From positions 1,364,001 through 1,428,000 of the forward strand of contig NZ_CP084560.1 of the NCBI RefSeq assembly GCF_021789175.1: a DNA stretch of 64,000 nucleotides. The letters are read 5' to 3'. Below are positions 1-7,776 of this stretch, piece by piece (the stretch's first letter is position 1; each line of letters starts with the position of its first letter). Below the pieces are notes generated by a model that was not told the DNA's origin, did no database searches, and saw only the letters and a program-made list of their open reading frames with translations. Source of the DNA: Arthrobacter sp. FW306-2-2C-D06B. Lineage in GTDB: Bacteria > Actinomycetota > Actinomycetes > Actinomycetales > Micrococcaceae. The translations under genes and the position numbers were made by a program.

Positions 1-1
1 C

Positions 2-688
2 GACGCATTGATGCGGGAAGGCGTGCATCCGTCGCTGCTGGCACAGGGTCACGCGGCAGTAGCGCGAGCCGAGCATACCGGAACGCAAACAGCGATCGCG
101 AGACTCATGTCCCTTGCGGATTCCGCGGCCGCGGACGGAGCCATCGGCGCCGAGATAGAAATCCTGATGTTGGTCCTGAGGCTGGGAGACCCCAGTGTGG
201 CGCGTCGGCTGATAGCAGTAGCCGAGGGCAGCGAAGGCCGCACTGCGGAGTTCGCCTTGAGCGTCGGGATTGCCCTCGCGCACAAGGACGCGGATCGCCT
301 CATTGAGCTGAGTGATTCGGCAGCCAGGGACGGGCTCGAGCTTGCCGCCGCTGACTGCGCCAGCCACGCCCTGCGGATCCTGGAAAGCAGGGGAGACAAG
401 GCGCGCCAGCTCGAGGGACAGCGGCTCCTCAAGCGCCGCACCGCTGCCCTCGACAAGGCCGGCCCGGCGGTTGAAGGAGTCTCCCCGGATCTCCAGAAGC
501 TGACCCGGCGCGAACAGGAAATCGCAACGCTCGTGCAGTCGGGATCGAGCAACAAGGACATTGCGCTCAGCTTGGGCCTGTCGTTGCGCACCGTTGAAGG
601 CCACTTGTACCGAATGTTTGCCAAGCTTGGCATCAGCCACCGGGAAGACTTGATGAACGGTGCCCACGGCACGCAGGGCGTGGGCTAG
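2..688 (+). CDS. LuxR-type transcriptional regulator, C-terminal part (5' end outside window)
   Basis: The reading frame is open from the first bases, so the gene starts outside the window; the TTG at 8 and ATG at 11 are probably internal. The visible 226 residues are alpha-helical and repeat-like (TPR-type scaffold), followed by a LuxR/GerE helix-turn-helix at about residues 165-220 (LTRREQEIATLV, GLSLRTVEGHLYRMFAKLGI). This matches the C-terminus of large LuxR-family (LAL-like) regulators and resembles the complete regulator at 10801. It would bind DNA as a dimer. It sits directly upstream of the nucleotide-sugar genes, with operator-like half-sites between, so it is a candidate local regulator. 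Family certain; target inferred. Confidence 0.85.
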   Translation, partial: DALMREGVHPSLLAQGHAAVARAEHTGTQTAIARLMSLADSAAADGAIGAEIEILMLVLRLGDPSVARRLIAVAEGSEGRTAEFALSVGIALAHKDADRLIELSDSAARDGLELAAADCASHALRILESRGDKARQLEGQRLLKRRTAALDKAGPAVEGVSPDLQKLTRREQEIATLVQSGSSNKDIALSLGLSLRTVEGHLYRMFAKLGISHREDLMNGAHGTQGVG

Positions 689-789
689 CCGCCCGCGCGA
701 CTCGCTTGCCCCCTGCGATCGGGTGACCGCTCCCCGGAAGCCGCCTTCCGCCGTCGTGCTCTCCAACAAAAGGGCGCGAGGAGTAAAAG

Positions 790-830
790 CGAGTACTGAA
801 TCGAGTGGTTAAAAGTGCTCGGACGGGTAG
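790..830 (+). promoter_or_regulatory. Cluster of operator half-sites
   Basis: Three copies of a CGRGTRG-like half-site are seen: CGAGTAC at 790, CGAGTGG at 802 and CGGGTAG at 824. They match the left arm of the palindrome at 865. They lie 35-75 bp upstream of it and could be auxiliary regulator sites. The rest of the 689-1172 gap is described in separate entries; I see no convincing protein gene in it. Confidence 0.4.
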
Positions 831-864
831 TCAATGGCCTCGGAAGGGACCGCGCATCCAAAGA

Positions 865-910
865 CGGGTAGAGCCCACTCGCGCCCGCCCTAGGGGTTCG
901 TTAATACGCT
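865..910 (+). promoter_or_regulatory. Operator palindrome plus -10 box upstream of the nucleotide-sugar genes
   Basis: The 17-mer CGGGTAGAGCCCACTCG (865-881) is an imperfect palindrome. It is followed after 23 bp by TACGCT (905-910, TAnnnT). No good -35 box is present: the operator lies just upstream of where it should be, as expected for a class II activator site. The same layout recurs at 6009, 10684 and 15439. The binding protein is inferred to be one of the LuxR-type regulators. Confidence 0.6.
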
Positions 911-948
911 TTTCCTGATGGCAACCGCCACTCATTTGGGGATAAGTG

Positions 949-965
949 GGTCTCAAGATGAAACG
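949..965 (+). promoter_or_regulatory. Conserved leader element GGTCTCA..ATGAAACG
   Basis: GGTCTCAAGATGAAACG begins 39 bp after the -10 box, exactly as a near copy does at 6092 after the 6048 -10 box. The ATG inside opens a 70-codon frame that stops at 1170, three bases before the downstream start codon. Whether the element acts in RNA, in DNA or as an initiation site is unknown. Confidence 0.4.
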
Positions 966-1067
966 CAGGAAGAATTCTTTGCTTCAGGAAAACCACCCGG
1001 GGATCCGGCGAGAAGTCAACTCCAATGCAAACGGTCTCCCGCATTCGGCGGGTACCCCCACAATCGA

Positions 1068-1135
1068 GCCGGCGGCGGGCGGTCATGTGCCCTCTGAGAC
1101 CAGGGCACGTCCCGTTTCGCCGCCGGCTTTCTTTC
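1068..1135 (+). terminator. Terminator-like hairpin in the leader (possible attenuator)
   Basis: GCCGGCGGCG (1068-1077) pairs with CGCCGCCGGC (1118-1127). An inner stem, GTGCCCT/AGGGCAC (1087-1093/1102-1108), stacks in the loop. TTTCTTTC follows. The structure is downstream of the inferred promoter and 37 bp before the start codon at 1173, so it could terminate or attenuate transcription entering the operon. A smaller hairpin (CCCGC/GCGGG, 1038-1052) precedes it. Confidence 0.5.
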
Positions 1136-1172
1136 ACACTGGAGACAACAGGCACCGGGAGGTCGACTGACC

Positions 1173-2555
1173 ATGGCACCGAACACGAAGGTAAAGACCC
1201 TCAAGGCAGAGCCCAGCGGGAGCTCGCAGTCCTTGCACACGCAGGCACCAGCTTGGCCGGAGGGCGCGGGAACACGGACAACCACACAGGACCAGGCTTT
1301 TACTTTCGACGTGGCGATCGTAGGCATGGGCTATGTCGGCCTGCCCACGGCCCTGGCCATCAACGCCTCGGGTCGGCGTGTTCTCGGCCTTGACGTGTCC
1401 GACGCCCGCCTGGCCGTGATCCGGGAGCAACGGGCAGATCTTCTGGACTCCGACAGGGAACGGCTCAGCAACGCGCTGCTGGACCCGACCTTCATGCTGA
1501 GCAGCGATTTGTCGTTGCTTGCCCACGCGGCGGCAGTGGTTGTGTGCGTTCCCACCCCCGTAGACGAGTACCTGGTTCCGGACCTCGGTATTCTTCGGGC
1601 GGCCTGCGCCTCGGTGGTCGATTTCGCCACCACCGGCCAGTTGCTGATGCTGACCTCTACAACCTACGTCGGATCCACGCGTGACCTTCTGGCTCTGCCC
1701 TTGGCTGCGAGGGGACTCATTCCGGGACGTGACGTGTTCGTGGCCTTCTCGCCCGAGCGCATCAATCCTGGCGTGGATTCGTTCTCCCACGAAGACGTGC
1801 CCCGGGTAGTTGGCGGCGTGACCCCGGCCTGCGGCGAAGTTGCCGAACGGCTCCTGAGCGCCAGCACGAAGCTGGTCCACGTTGTGCCGTCTGCGGACGT
1901 CGCCGAAATGACCAAGCTCGTGGAGAACACCTTCAGGGCCGTCAATATCGCTTTGGCCAACGAATTCGCTGATATCTGCCACGAACTCAACATGGAAGTC
2001 ATGGACGTCATCGATGCGGCCTCCACGAAGCCGTATGGCTTCATGGCGTTCACCCCCGGTCCCGGAGTCGGCGGACACTGCATACCGTGCGACCCGCACT
2101 ACCTGCTGTGGCAATTACGCAAAGCCAGATTGACGGCCCCGGTGATCGAGCAAGCGATGGCTGGGATTGCAGGCAGGCCGCACCAGGTGGTGGAGAAGGC
2201 CCGCCGAATCCTGTCGGACCGCAACCACGGTATTGCCGGTGCCCGCGTCATGGTGCTCGGGGTCGCGTACAAGCCCGACGTCGAAGATCTCCGGGAATCC
2301 CCGGCGTTGGAAATCATTGCCGCCTTGATCGCCGACGGGGCGGAAGTGGCATTCTCCGATCCTTGGTGCCAGACGGCGCCCGACGGTCACGGCGGGACAC
2401 TCCAATCCGAGCAATCGCCTGCTGACTGGGGTGCGGACCTGGTGATCCTGCACACGAGGCACAGCCAGATGGAACTTGGCTGGCTGGCCGGAGCACCAGC
2501 AGTCCTGGACACGACGTACCGCTTGCCCAAGGCCGATAACGTAACCCGGCTCTAG
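1173..2555 (+). CDS. Nucleotide-sugar dehydrogenase (UDP-sugar 6-dehydrogenase family)
   Basis: The 460-residue product oxidises the C6 hydroxyl of a UDP-sugar to the uronate in two NAD+-dependent steps. Visible signatures are the N-terminal Rossmann GMGYVGLPTAL (about residue 50), STTYVGST, and the catalytic-cysteine motif GPGVGGHCIPCDPHYL (about residue 290). The C-terminal UDP-binding domain contains LGVAYKPDVEDLRESP. The cysteine context resembles the WecC/WbpA branch (UDP-ManNAc or UDP-GlcNAc dehydrogenases) more than plain UDP-glucose dehydrogenase, but the substrate cannot be settled. About 45 residues precede the Rossmann fold, a long N-terminus. A purine-rich GGGAGG lies before the ATG. 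The epimerase follows after 31 bp, presumably in one operon supplying precursors for a polysaccharide. Confidence 0.9.
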   Translation: MAPNTKVKTLKAEPSGSSQSLHTQAPAWPEGAGTRTTTQDQAFTFDVAIVGMGYVGLPTALAINASGRRVLGLDVSDARLAVIREQRADLLDSDRERLSNALLDPTFMLSSDLSLLAHAAAVVVCVPTPVDEYLVPDLGILRAACASVVDFATTGQLLMLTSTTYVGSTRDLLALPLAARGLIPGRDVFVAFSPERINPGVDSFSHEDVPRVVGGVTPACGEVAERLLSASTKLVHVVPSADVAEMTKLVENTFRAVNIALANEFADICHELNMEVMDVIDAASTKPYGFMAFTPGPGVGGHCIPCDPHYLLWQLRKARLTAPVIEQAMAGIAGRPHQVVEKARRILSDRNHGIAGARVMVLGVAYKPDVEDLRESPALEIIAALIADGAEVAFSDPWCQTAPDGHGGTLQSEQSPADWGADLVILHTRHSQMELGWLAGAPAVLDTTYRLPKADNVTRL

Positions 2556-2586
2556 ATCCACCAGGTTTTCGACGGAAGCAGGAGTA

Positions 2587-3591
2587 ATGAAAACAGCAAT
2601 AACCGGCGGTGCCGGGTTCATAGGAAGCCACCTTGTTGAGTACTTGTTGGCGGCCGGGGACGAAGTCGCCGTGCTGGACAACTTGTCGACCGGACGCTTG
2701 GAGAATCTCAAAGGCGTCATCGGCCACAGGAACTTCCACTTCATCGAGGGTACGATCCTCGACCGTGACGCTGTGGACAAGGTGGTTGCGGGTGCCGACA
2801 GGGTCTTCCACCTGGCCGCCGCGGTTGGCGTGAATCTTATTGTCGACCACCCGTTGGAGAGCCTCCGCACGAATATCCACGGCACCGAAGTGGTCCTGGA
2901 CTCGGTCCTGGAATCAGGTGCCTCGCTGTTGCTGGCATCCACGAGCGAGATCTACGGCAAAAACACCTCGGACAGCCTCTCGGAGGAAGCGGACCGCATC
3001 CTGGGATCCGCGCTCAAATCCCGGTGGACGTACGCTGCGGCCAAGGGTATTGACGAAGCATTTGCGCACGCATACTGGCGCCAATTCGGGCTGCCGGTTG
3101 CCATCGTGCGGCTCTTCAACACGGTAGGCCCGCGGCAGACGGGCCGGTACGGAATGGTTGTTCCGCGACTGGTGCGGCAGGCGCTCGTCGGGGAGCCCCT
3201 GACCGTATTCGGAGACGGCCACCAGACCAGGTGCTTTTCCTACGTCGGCGACATCGTTCCCGCCATCGTCCGTATTTCCGAGGAACCGCTTGCCTACGGA
3301 AATGCGTACAACCTCGGTGGTAGCTACGAGATCTCCATCCTGACGTTGGCCGAGAGGATTGTCGAACTCCTTGGGAGCGGCAGCACCATCACCTTGGTGC
3401 CTTATGAACAGGCGTACTCGGAAGGCTACGAAGACATGCGCCGGCGGGTCCCGGACAACAGCAAGTCCTTCGGGCTTGTTGGCTTCGAGCCGAAGACCAC
3501 CTTGGATGAAATCATCCTCAACGTCGCGGCCGACTACAAACCGGCAAAAGTCCTGGATCCCGCGGGTTGGAAGATCACCCTCGCATCTTGA
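2587..3591 (+). CDS. NAD-dependent epimerase/dehydratase (extended SDR, nucleotide sugar)
   Basis: This 334-residue cytoplasmic enzyme belongs to the extended short-chain dehydrogenase/reductase family. It has GGAGFIGSHLVEYL at the N-terminus, a Ser in LLASTSEIYG and the YAAAK catalytic pair at about residue 150. LFNTVGPRQTGRYGMVVPR is typical of UDP-glucose 4-epimerase and UDP-glucuronate decarboxylase-like members. A GGAG-type ribosome binding site precedes the ATG at 2587. Its position after the dehydrogenase suggests that it converts the uronate or a related UDP-sugar for surface polysaccharide synthesis. The exact product (epimer or pentose) is not decidable from sequence. Confidence 0.9.
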   Translation: MKTAITGGAGFIGSHLVEYLLAAGDEVAVLDNLSTGRLENLKGVIGHRNFHFIEGTILDRDAVDKVVAGADRVFHLAAAVGVNLIVDHPLESLRTNIHGTEVVLDSVLESGASLLLASTSEIYGKNTSDSLSEEADRILGSALKSRWTYAAAKGIDEAFAHAYWRQFGLPVAIVRLFNTVGPRQTGRYGMVVPRLVRQALVGEPLTVFGDGHQTRCFSYVGDIVPAIVRISEEPLAYGNAYNLGGSYEISILTLAERIVELLGSGSTITLVPYEQAYSEGYEDMRRRVPDNSKSFGLVGFEPKTTLDEIILNVAADYKPAKVLDPAGWKITLAS

Positions 3592-3712
3592 ACCGAGTGA
3601 CAGGAAAGCCTACATCGTTTGGACAGGCGGCTGGGTGCGCGGAGTGTGCGCTGACCGGTCGCCTGACCCTGTCCAAGGAAAGATCCGACGAACCCTTTTC
3701 CAGGAGCATGAT

Positions 3713-4495
3713 GTGAATCGCCCAGCATCCGGACCGAGGCGCCACAACCGGGGCGGAGTGTCTGTCCTTGCGGTCCTGGCCCTGCTGACGGCGGCCTGCA
3801 CCGGTCCAGGTCCGTCCCCGGGTCCGACACAATCAGCCGCGACAGCCGGCCGGTATCCCTGGCACACCGGGATCGTGTCCACGACTTTCTGGGTTGGCGA
3901 GATCTTTGATCCCAAGGCGGCAGATGGGAGCCAAGTGATGTCGACATACGATTCCCAATGGATGCAGAGCTACGGAGGTTGTGACGGCGTCGTGACGAAC
4001 GGCTGCAAGACCGAGGCGAGAACGCAGGCCAAAGGATACGCGCCCACCAGCATGACTCCGAAGGAGAACCCGTTCTACCTCGATCTTCCCTACGATGACG
4101 TCAACGATCCCACCGCGTTCGCCGAACGGGCCAGCGTCATTCCGTGGGCCAACGATCCAGGTTTCGCGGGCAACGCCCAGAACCGTTCCTTCAGCTACAT
4201 GAAGAACCAGTGGGTCAGGATCCGGATGGGCAATCGCGAATGCTACGGACAGATTGAAGATGCCGGTCCGGGGCAATATCACGACAAAAATTATGTTTTC
4301 GGCTCCAATGATGCACGTCCAGTCAACAAGAACTTCAACGGAGCCGGAATGGATGTCTCGCCTGCGCTTAACGGGTGCCTTGGCTTCTCCGAGCTTGACG
4401 GCGAGTCGGACAAAGTCGACTGGCAGTTCGTGCCGCGGGACCAGGTTCCCGCGGGACCGTGGCTGAAAATCGTCACGTCCAGCCAAGTGAAGTAG
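3713..4495 (+). CDS. Secreted lipoprotein, double-psi beta-barrel-like, paralogue of the protein at 9281
   Basis: The GTG at 3713 has AGGAG six bases upstream and begins a 260-residue protein with a lipoprotein signal (LTAAC lipobox, cysteine near residue 27). The mature part contains TTFWVGEIF, FYLDLPYDDVND, CYGQIEDAGP and GMDVSPALNGCLGF. All four recur nearly unchanged in the protein encoded at 9281-10360. The CYGQ..DAGP and DVSP..LNGC pattern suggests a double-psi beta-barrel (RlpA/expansin/GH45-like) fold; this is fold-level inference, not a firm family call. It is probably lipid-anchored outside the membrane and may bind or remodel polysaccharide. The 121 bp before it could hold its own promoter. 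Confidence 0.75.
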   Translation: MNRPASGPRRHNRGGVSVLAVLALLTAACTGPGPSPGPTQSAATAGRYPWHTGIVSTTFWVGEIFDPKAADGSQVMSTYDSQWMQSYGGCDGVVTNGCKTEARTQAKGYAPTSMTPKENPFYLDLPYDDVNDPTAFAERASVIPWANDPGFAGNAQNRSFSYMKNQWVRIRMGNRECYGQIEDAGPGQYHDKNYVFGSNDARPVNKNFNGAGMDVSPALNGCLGFSELDGESDKVDWQFVPRDQVPAGPWLKIVTSSQVK

Positions 4496-4559
4496 CACCG
4501 GCCGCCGGGGCCGTCCAAGCAATCCGGTATGGGCAGTCCCTCGAAAACTGGAGGTAGTC

Positions 4560-4664
4560 ATGCAGTGGCTTAAGAAGCTGTTTCGACACGGCAACGGGAA
4601 GCACCTTGCCCGCCCGGCCGAAGCCAAGGACCAGAACAGGGCGGAACGTCCAAGCCAGGCATGA
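4560..4664 (+). CDS. Possible small protein (34 residues)
   Basis: An ATG at 4560 is preceded by a strong GGAGG (4550-4554) at five-base spacing and opens a 34-codon frame ending at 4664. The product begins MQWLKKLFRHGNGK, a short amphipathic cationic segment, and continues with a polar tail. It lies 64 bp after the lipoprotein gene on the same strand and converges on the GH18 gene, which ends 20 bp away. The ribosome binding site is the main support. No family is recognised. Confidence 0.35.
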   Translation: MQWLKKLFRHGNGKHLARPAEAKDQNRAERPSQA

Positions 4665-4684
4665 CCGCCTGTTAATCGGCGGGG

Positions 4685-5848
4685 TCAAGGCAGTTTGGCG
4701 TGGAATCCCGCACTCAACAAGTCGGAGAAGCGTTGGGTTCCTTGATCGATCCCGCTACACACGTGGCTGGCCGGATCCTCAGGGGTGTCCTGCGGGCACG
4801 ACACGTCCCGGTTCAAGGACCACATGGACACTCGTTGAACTCCCTTGCTGATGGCGAAGGAGTCCAATCCGCGAGCCGCATCGAGGTCGAATATCTCGCC
4901 TGGGAGATCGTTCCGGCCGATCATGGGGGTCAATCCCATCTTTCCCCAGATCTGTTCGCTGTTAAGGGTCGTTCCTGCGCGCTGATAGATGATGCTGAGC
5001 TGATCGTGGGTGGACTGGGCCGCCGAGGTTCCGGCATCGAGCATGCTCTGCGATTGACTCCGGCTTGAACCGTAGTTCATGGTCATGATGTTGACCCCGG
5101 AGAGCTGGACGCCGGCGGCGAGCATCTGGTCAACAGCTGATGTTCCGGCGTCGGTCAGCCCTTGCGGGGTGACCGGAAGGGTCAGCCAGATTGAAAGGGC
5201 GTGCCCTTCCTTGATCCGCTCCTTCTGGAGGGCAGCGATGGCTGCGGCTCGGCGCTGCCAGGCTGCGCTGTCCGCCAGGTTGTCGCCCTCGATGTCAAAG
5301 TCGATAGTTGCGGGGTTGTAGCGCTCCAACACGGCCCGGTAGGCCCTTTCCAGATCTGTTGCATTCTGGCAGGAGTTGGCGAGCTCACTGTTCACCGAGC
5401 CGCCGAAAGACACAGCGAAGGCACCGCCGTTCGACCTCAGCTTGGCGATACGCTCTTCGAGCTTGAGCGAAGTCTTCGCAGCATCGAGACTGTACGTGCT
5501 GCCCCAACTCGGTGTGCAGGCTTGTCCAGCCATTGCCACCACGAACGCCAGCGTGACATTCTTGGTGCCCTCGCCCACGGGTGACTCGAAAGCGTACTGA
5601 GGGACCACGGTGACGTCGACATAGCCGGAAAACCACGGGGGCTCGAGGGAACCGTTTGCGTCCGTAGTAAACCGCCACACGAGGATTCCTCCCATCCCCA
5701 GCACCACAAGGACTGCGGCAATGCAGGCCCGGGCGAAACCTGACAGCCGGCGGAGAGGTCCATCGGCCGGCGGTGGCGGGCGGCGGGTATCGCGCACGCC
5801 GCCCGCCTCAGCCGAAACGGACGTGCCGCCTCCCTGCTTCCTGGACAC
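4685..5848 (-). CDS. Membrane-anchored GH18-like glycosidase
   Basis: The 387-residue protein starts at a GTG at 5848. It has a cytoplasmic basic N-terminus, one transmembrane helix at about residues 37-58 and an extracellular domain. The domain shows GH18 (chitinase-like TIM-barrel) features: VSFGG on strand 3 and IDFDIEG with the proton-donor Glu on strand 4. The full DxxDxDxE motif is incomplete: the first Asp is Ala (ATIDFDIE). Late TIM-barrel motifs are also visible (MTMNYG, QRVSMWSLNRD). It probably cleaves or binds an N-acetylhexosamine-containing polymer. It is divergent from the deacetylase-synthase operon, and GH18-like domains also occur with deacetylases in PgaB of PNAG systems, so a role in processing the locally made polysaccharide is a reasonable inference. 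Confidence 0.8.
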   Translation of the reverse strand: MSRKQGGGTSVSAEAGGVRDTRRPPPPADGPLRRLSGFARACIAAVLVVLGMGGILVWRFTTDANGSLEPPWFSGYVDVTVVPQYAFESPVGEGTKNVTLAFVVAMAGQACTPSWGSTYSLDAAKTSLKLEERIAKLRSNGGAFAVSFGGSVNSELANSCQNATDLERAYRAVLERYNPATIDFDIEGDNLADSAAWQRRAAAIAALQKERIKEGHALSIWLTLPVTPQGLTDAGTSAVDQMLAAGVQLSGVNIMTMNYGSSRSQSQSMLDAGTSAAQSTHDQLSIIYQRAGTTLNSEQIWGKMGLTPMIGRNDLPGEIFDLDAARGLDSFAISKGVQRVSMWSLNRDVSCPQDTPEDPASHVCSGIDQGTQRFSDLLSAGFHAKLP

Positions 5849-6008
5849 GCTCTTCCGCCATCCTTAAACTCCGACTGCCCTGATTGCACCATTTGACCAC
5901 GAACAGATCGGATTCGCCCCTGCCCCGCCCGGGGTTTTGATCCCGGTGTTTTTCGCGCGAAGCGCACGAGTAGTGGCGCTGTCCGGACGTCAAGGTTGAG
6001 TGTAAAGA

Positions 6009-6053
6009 CGGGTAGAGCCTACTCGTGTCCGTCGCCGCCGCAATTCATACGCT
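6009..6053 (+). promoter_or_regulatory. Operator palindrome plus -10 box upstream of the deacetylase-synthase operon
   Basis: CGGGTAGAGCCTACTCG (6009-6025) differs from the 865 site by one base and is the most symmetric 17-mer. TACGCT (6048-6053) follows after 22 bp. It lies in the 518-bp divergent gap between the GH18 gene and the deacetylase. A lone half-site CGAGTAG is at 5967. The same spacing in four promoters argues for a common activator. Confidence 0.65.
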
Positions 6054-6091
6054 GATGGTGTCAGTTGGTGGAGGGCAACGGGGGAAAGACA

Positions 6092-6109
6092 GGTCTCACA
6101 ATGGAAACG
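6092..6109 (+). promoter_or_regulatory. Second copy of the conserved leader element
   Basis: GGTCTCACAATGGAAACG starts 39 bp after the -10 box, as at 949, and is preceded by a similar G-rich tract. A GC hairpin (GGCCCC/GGGGCC) lies further down near 6268-6285. The included ATG opens the frame described at 6101. Confidence 0.4.
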
Positions 6110-6370
6110 GACGCTCTGGTCCGAGCGGCAACAGGACGCGGCGGATTTATCCGAGAAGGCGTTTACCTGGAGTTCGAGCCTGCTCTTGGGGGATTCAGCA
6201 CGGTCCCTCCCATCGATCCTGCGCCGAGTGACGGCGCTGCCGGACGGCAGCGCGCCCTCATAGAGAGGGCCCCTGAGCGGGGGCCGGTGGTGAATAAGCC
6301 TTTGAGACCGAGGCTTCCCCCAGTCGCCACCGGCCCCTTCAGGAACCGCGGCAGCGCGGGTTGGCGATGA
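6101..6370 (+). CDS. Possible upstream ORF (89 residues) overlapping the deacetylase start
   Basis: The frame from the ATG at 6101 runs to a TGA at 6368-6370, which overlaps the ATG at 6367 as ATGA. That geometry would allow translational coupling to the deacetylase. The predicted product has no recognised domain, its second half is rich in Arg and Pro, and third-position GC is lower than in neighbouring genes. No clear ribosome binding site is present. It may equally be untranslated leader. It is listed because its start coincides with the conserved leader element and its stop with the next start. Confidence 0.25.
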   Translation: METDALVRAATGRGGFIREGVYLEFEPALGGFSTVPPIDPAPSDGAAGRQRALIERAPERGPVVNKPLRPRLPPVATGPFRNRGSAGWR

Positions 6371-7776
6371 GTCCCCGGGGGAAGGGCATCGCATCCGGCC
6401 CGCTCCGCACGTCGAGGAAGCGGGTAGGCCTATGGGCTGCCTCTTGGGTGTCGGTGCTGCTCTTGTTGACGGGCGCCACATCGCTGATCAACGGAAGCCA
6501 GGCTCCCTCCGCATCCGGGACCGCCAACCCCACACCTTCTGCCGCCCCGCTCTCATCCGTCAGCCTGACGTTTGATGCGGGCCGGTCAAGCCAGATGGAG
6601 GCGGCCCGCATCTTGAAGGACCACGGCCTCCGGGGCACCTTTTTCATCGACTCCGGCTTTGTTGGCGCGCCTGACTACATGACAACGGACAATCTCCACA
6701 GCTTGGCCGCTGATCAGAATGAAATCGGTGGCCATACGGTCACCCTTGCCGATGTGACCTCGATAGAGCCGGACGAAGCCTCGAGGCAGATCTGCAACGA
6801 TCGGGTGAACCTCACGGATTGGGGCTTCAAGGTCACCTCTTTTGCCTATCCATTTGCGGCTTCAACGCCGAAGTCGGAAGAACAGGTCGCCGGATGCGGC
6901 TACAACAGCGCGCGTGGACTCGGTGAGATAACCACCCCGATCGACTGCACGGGCTGCGCGGCCGCGGAAACTGTCCGCCCAGCCGACCTGTTCCGGACAA
7001 AGGCAACATCGGAGGTCGGCAGCAAGTGGACATTGGCCGACCTTGAGGCGACAGTAACGCAGGCCGAAAAGGCCGGGGGCTGGCTGCAGTTGACCTTCTA
7101 CGACATCGACAGCAGCGGCAGTCTCCGCTCTATCAGCCCCGCGTTGTTCGAACAATTCGCCACTTGGCTGGCGGCCAGGACCCAACAAGGGACCATGGCT
7201 GTGCGGACGGTACATGACGTGATCGGCGGCGTGGCGAAACCCGTGGTGGACGGTCCTGCGGCGGCGCCGGCAGCACCTGGGAAGAACGCACTTCGGAATC
7301 CGGGGCTGGAAACCGCTGGAAAGTATGGCTTGCCGCAATGCTGGCAGGTATCGTCCTATGGCAAGAATGCCGTGGTCCTGAGCACCTTGACTCCGGGACA
7401 CAGTGGTGCGGTGGCCCGTCGCCTGGACGTGAGCGAATATTCGTCCGGTGACGCGAAACTGCTTCCCGTCCTCGATCTGGGAGCGTGCGCTCCGAGCGTG
7501 AGCGCCGGCCACAGCTATTCGCTCAGGGCGTGGTACCAGTCCACTGCAAAGACCCAGTTCGAACTGTATTACCGCAACAAGCTGGGCACGTGGACCTACT
7601 GGACGGCCAGTCCGTGGTTCGCGGCCAACACCAGTTATGAGCAGGCGATCTGGGATACGCCGCCCGTTCCGGCAGGAGCCGAGGCCATCAGCTTTGGAAT
7701 GAACCTCTTCAGCGATGGCCAGCTTGCTACCGATGATTACGAAATGTACGACACAGTGGGAGCTCCGTCGCCGTGA
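6367..7776 (+). CDS. Polysaccharide deacetylase-family protein with altered metal motif and C-terminal carbohydrate-binding-like domain
   Basis: The 469-residue protein has a basic N-terminus, a membrane anchor or signal at about residues 18-40, and a NodB domain (about residues 60-270). A jelly-roll-like domain follows (about residues 300-469: LRNPGLE, TPGHSGAVARRLDVS). NodB enzymes use a D/H/H metal site, from TFDDG and HTxxH. Here the motifs read TFDAG and HTVTL, so the second Asp and second His are replaced, while AYPF of motif 3 remains. It may therefore be inactive or use another geometry, acting as a binding or accessory protein. ATG 6367 is chosen over the TTG at 6361. Its stop overlaps the GT2 start (GTGA), indicating co-translation with the synthase. 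Confidence 0.85.
   Translation: MSPRGKGIASGPLRTSRKRVGLWAASWVSVLLLLTGATSLINGSQAPSASGTANPTPSAAPLSSVSLTFDAGRSSQMEAARILKDHGLRGTFFIDSGFVGAPDYMTTDNLHSLAADQNEIGGHTVTLADVTSIEPDEASRQICNDRVNLTDWGFKVTSFAYPFAASTPKSEEQVAGCGYNSARGLGEITTPIDCTGCAAAETVRPADLFRTKATSEVGSKWTLADLEATVTQAEKAGGWLQLTFYDIDSSGSLRSISPALFEQFATWLAARTQQGTMAVRTVHDVIGGVAKPVVDGPAAAPAAPGKNALRNPGLETAGKYGLPQCWQVSSYGKNAVVLSTLTPGHSGAVARRLDVSEYSSGDAKLLPVLDLGACAPSVSAGHSYSLRAWYQSTAKTQFELYYRNKLGTWTYWTASPWFAANTSYEQAIWDTPPVPAGAEAISFGMNLFSDGQLATDDYEMYDTVGAPSP

Noticed and set aside
5967..5994. Regulon-type site driving the GH18 gene on the minus strand
   Set aside because: Only one half-site (CTACTCG on the minus strand) is present and no TAnnnT box occurs at the 22-bp spacing.
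6026..6366. Riboswitch (ydaO/c-di-AMP type) in the deacetylase leader
   Set aside because: G-rich tracts and a GGTGAAT-like stretch are suggestive, but the conserved core of that class cannot be aligned.
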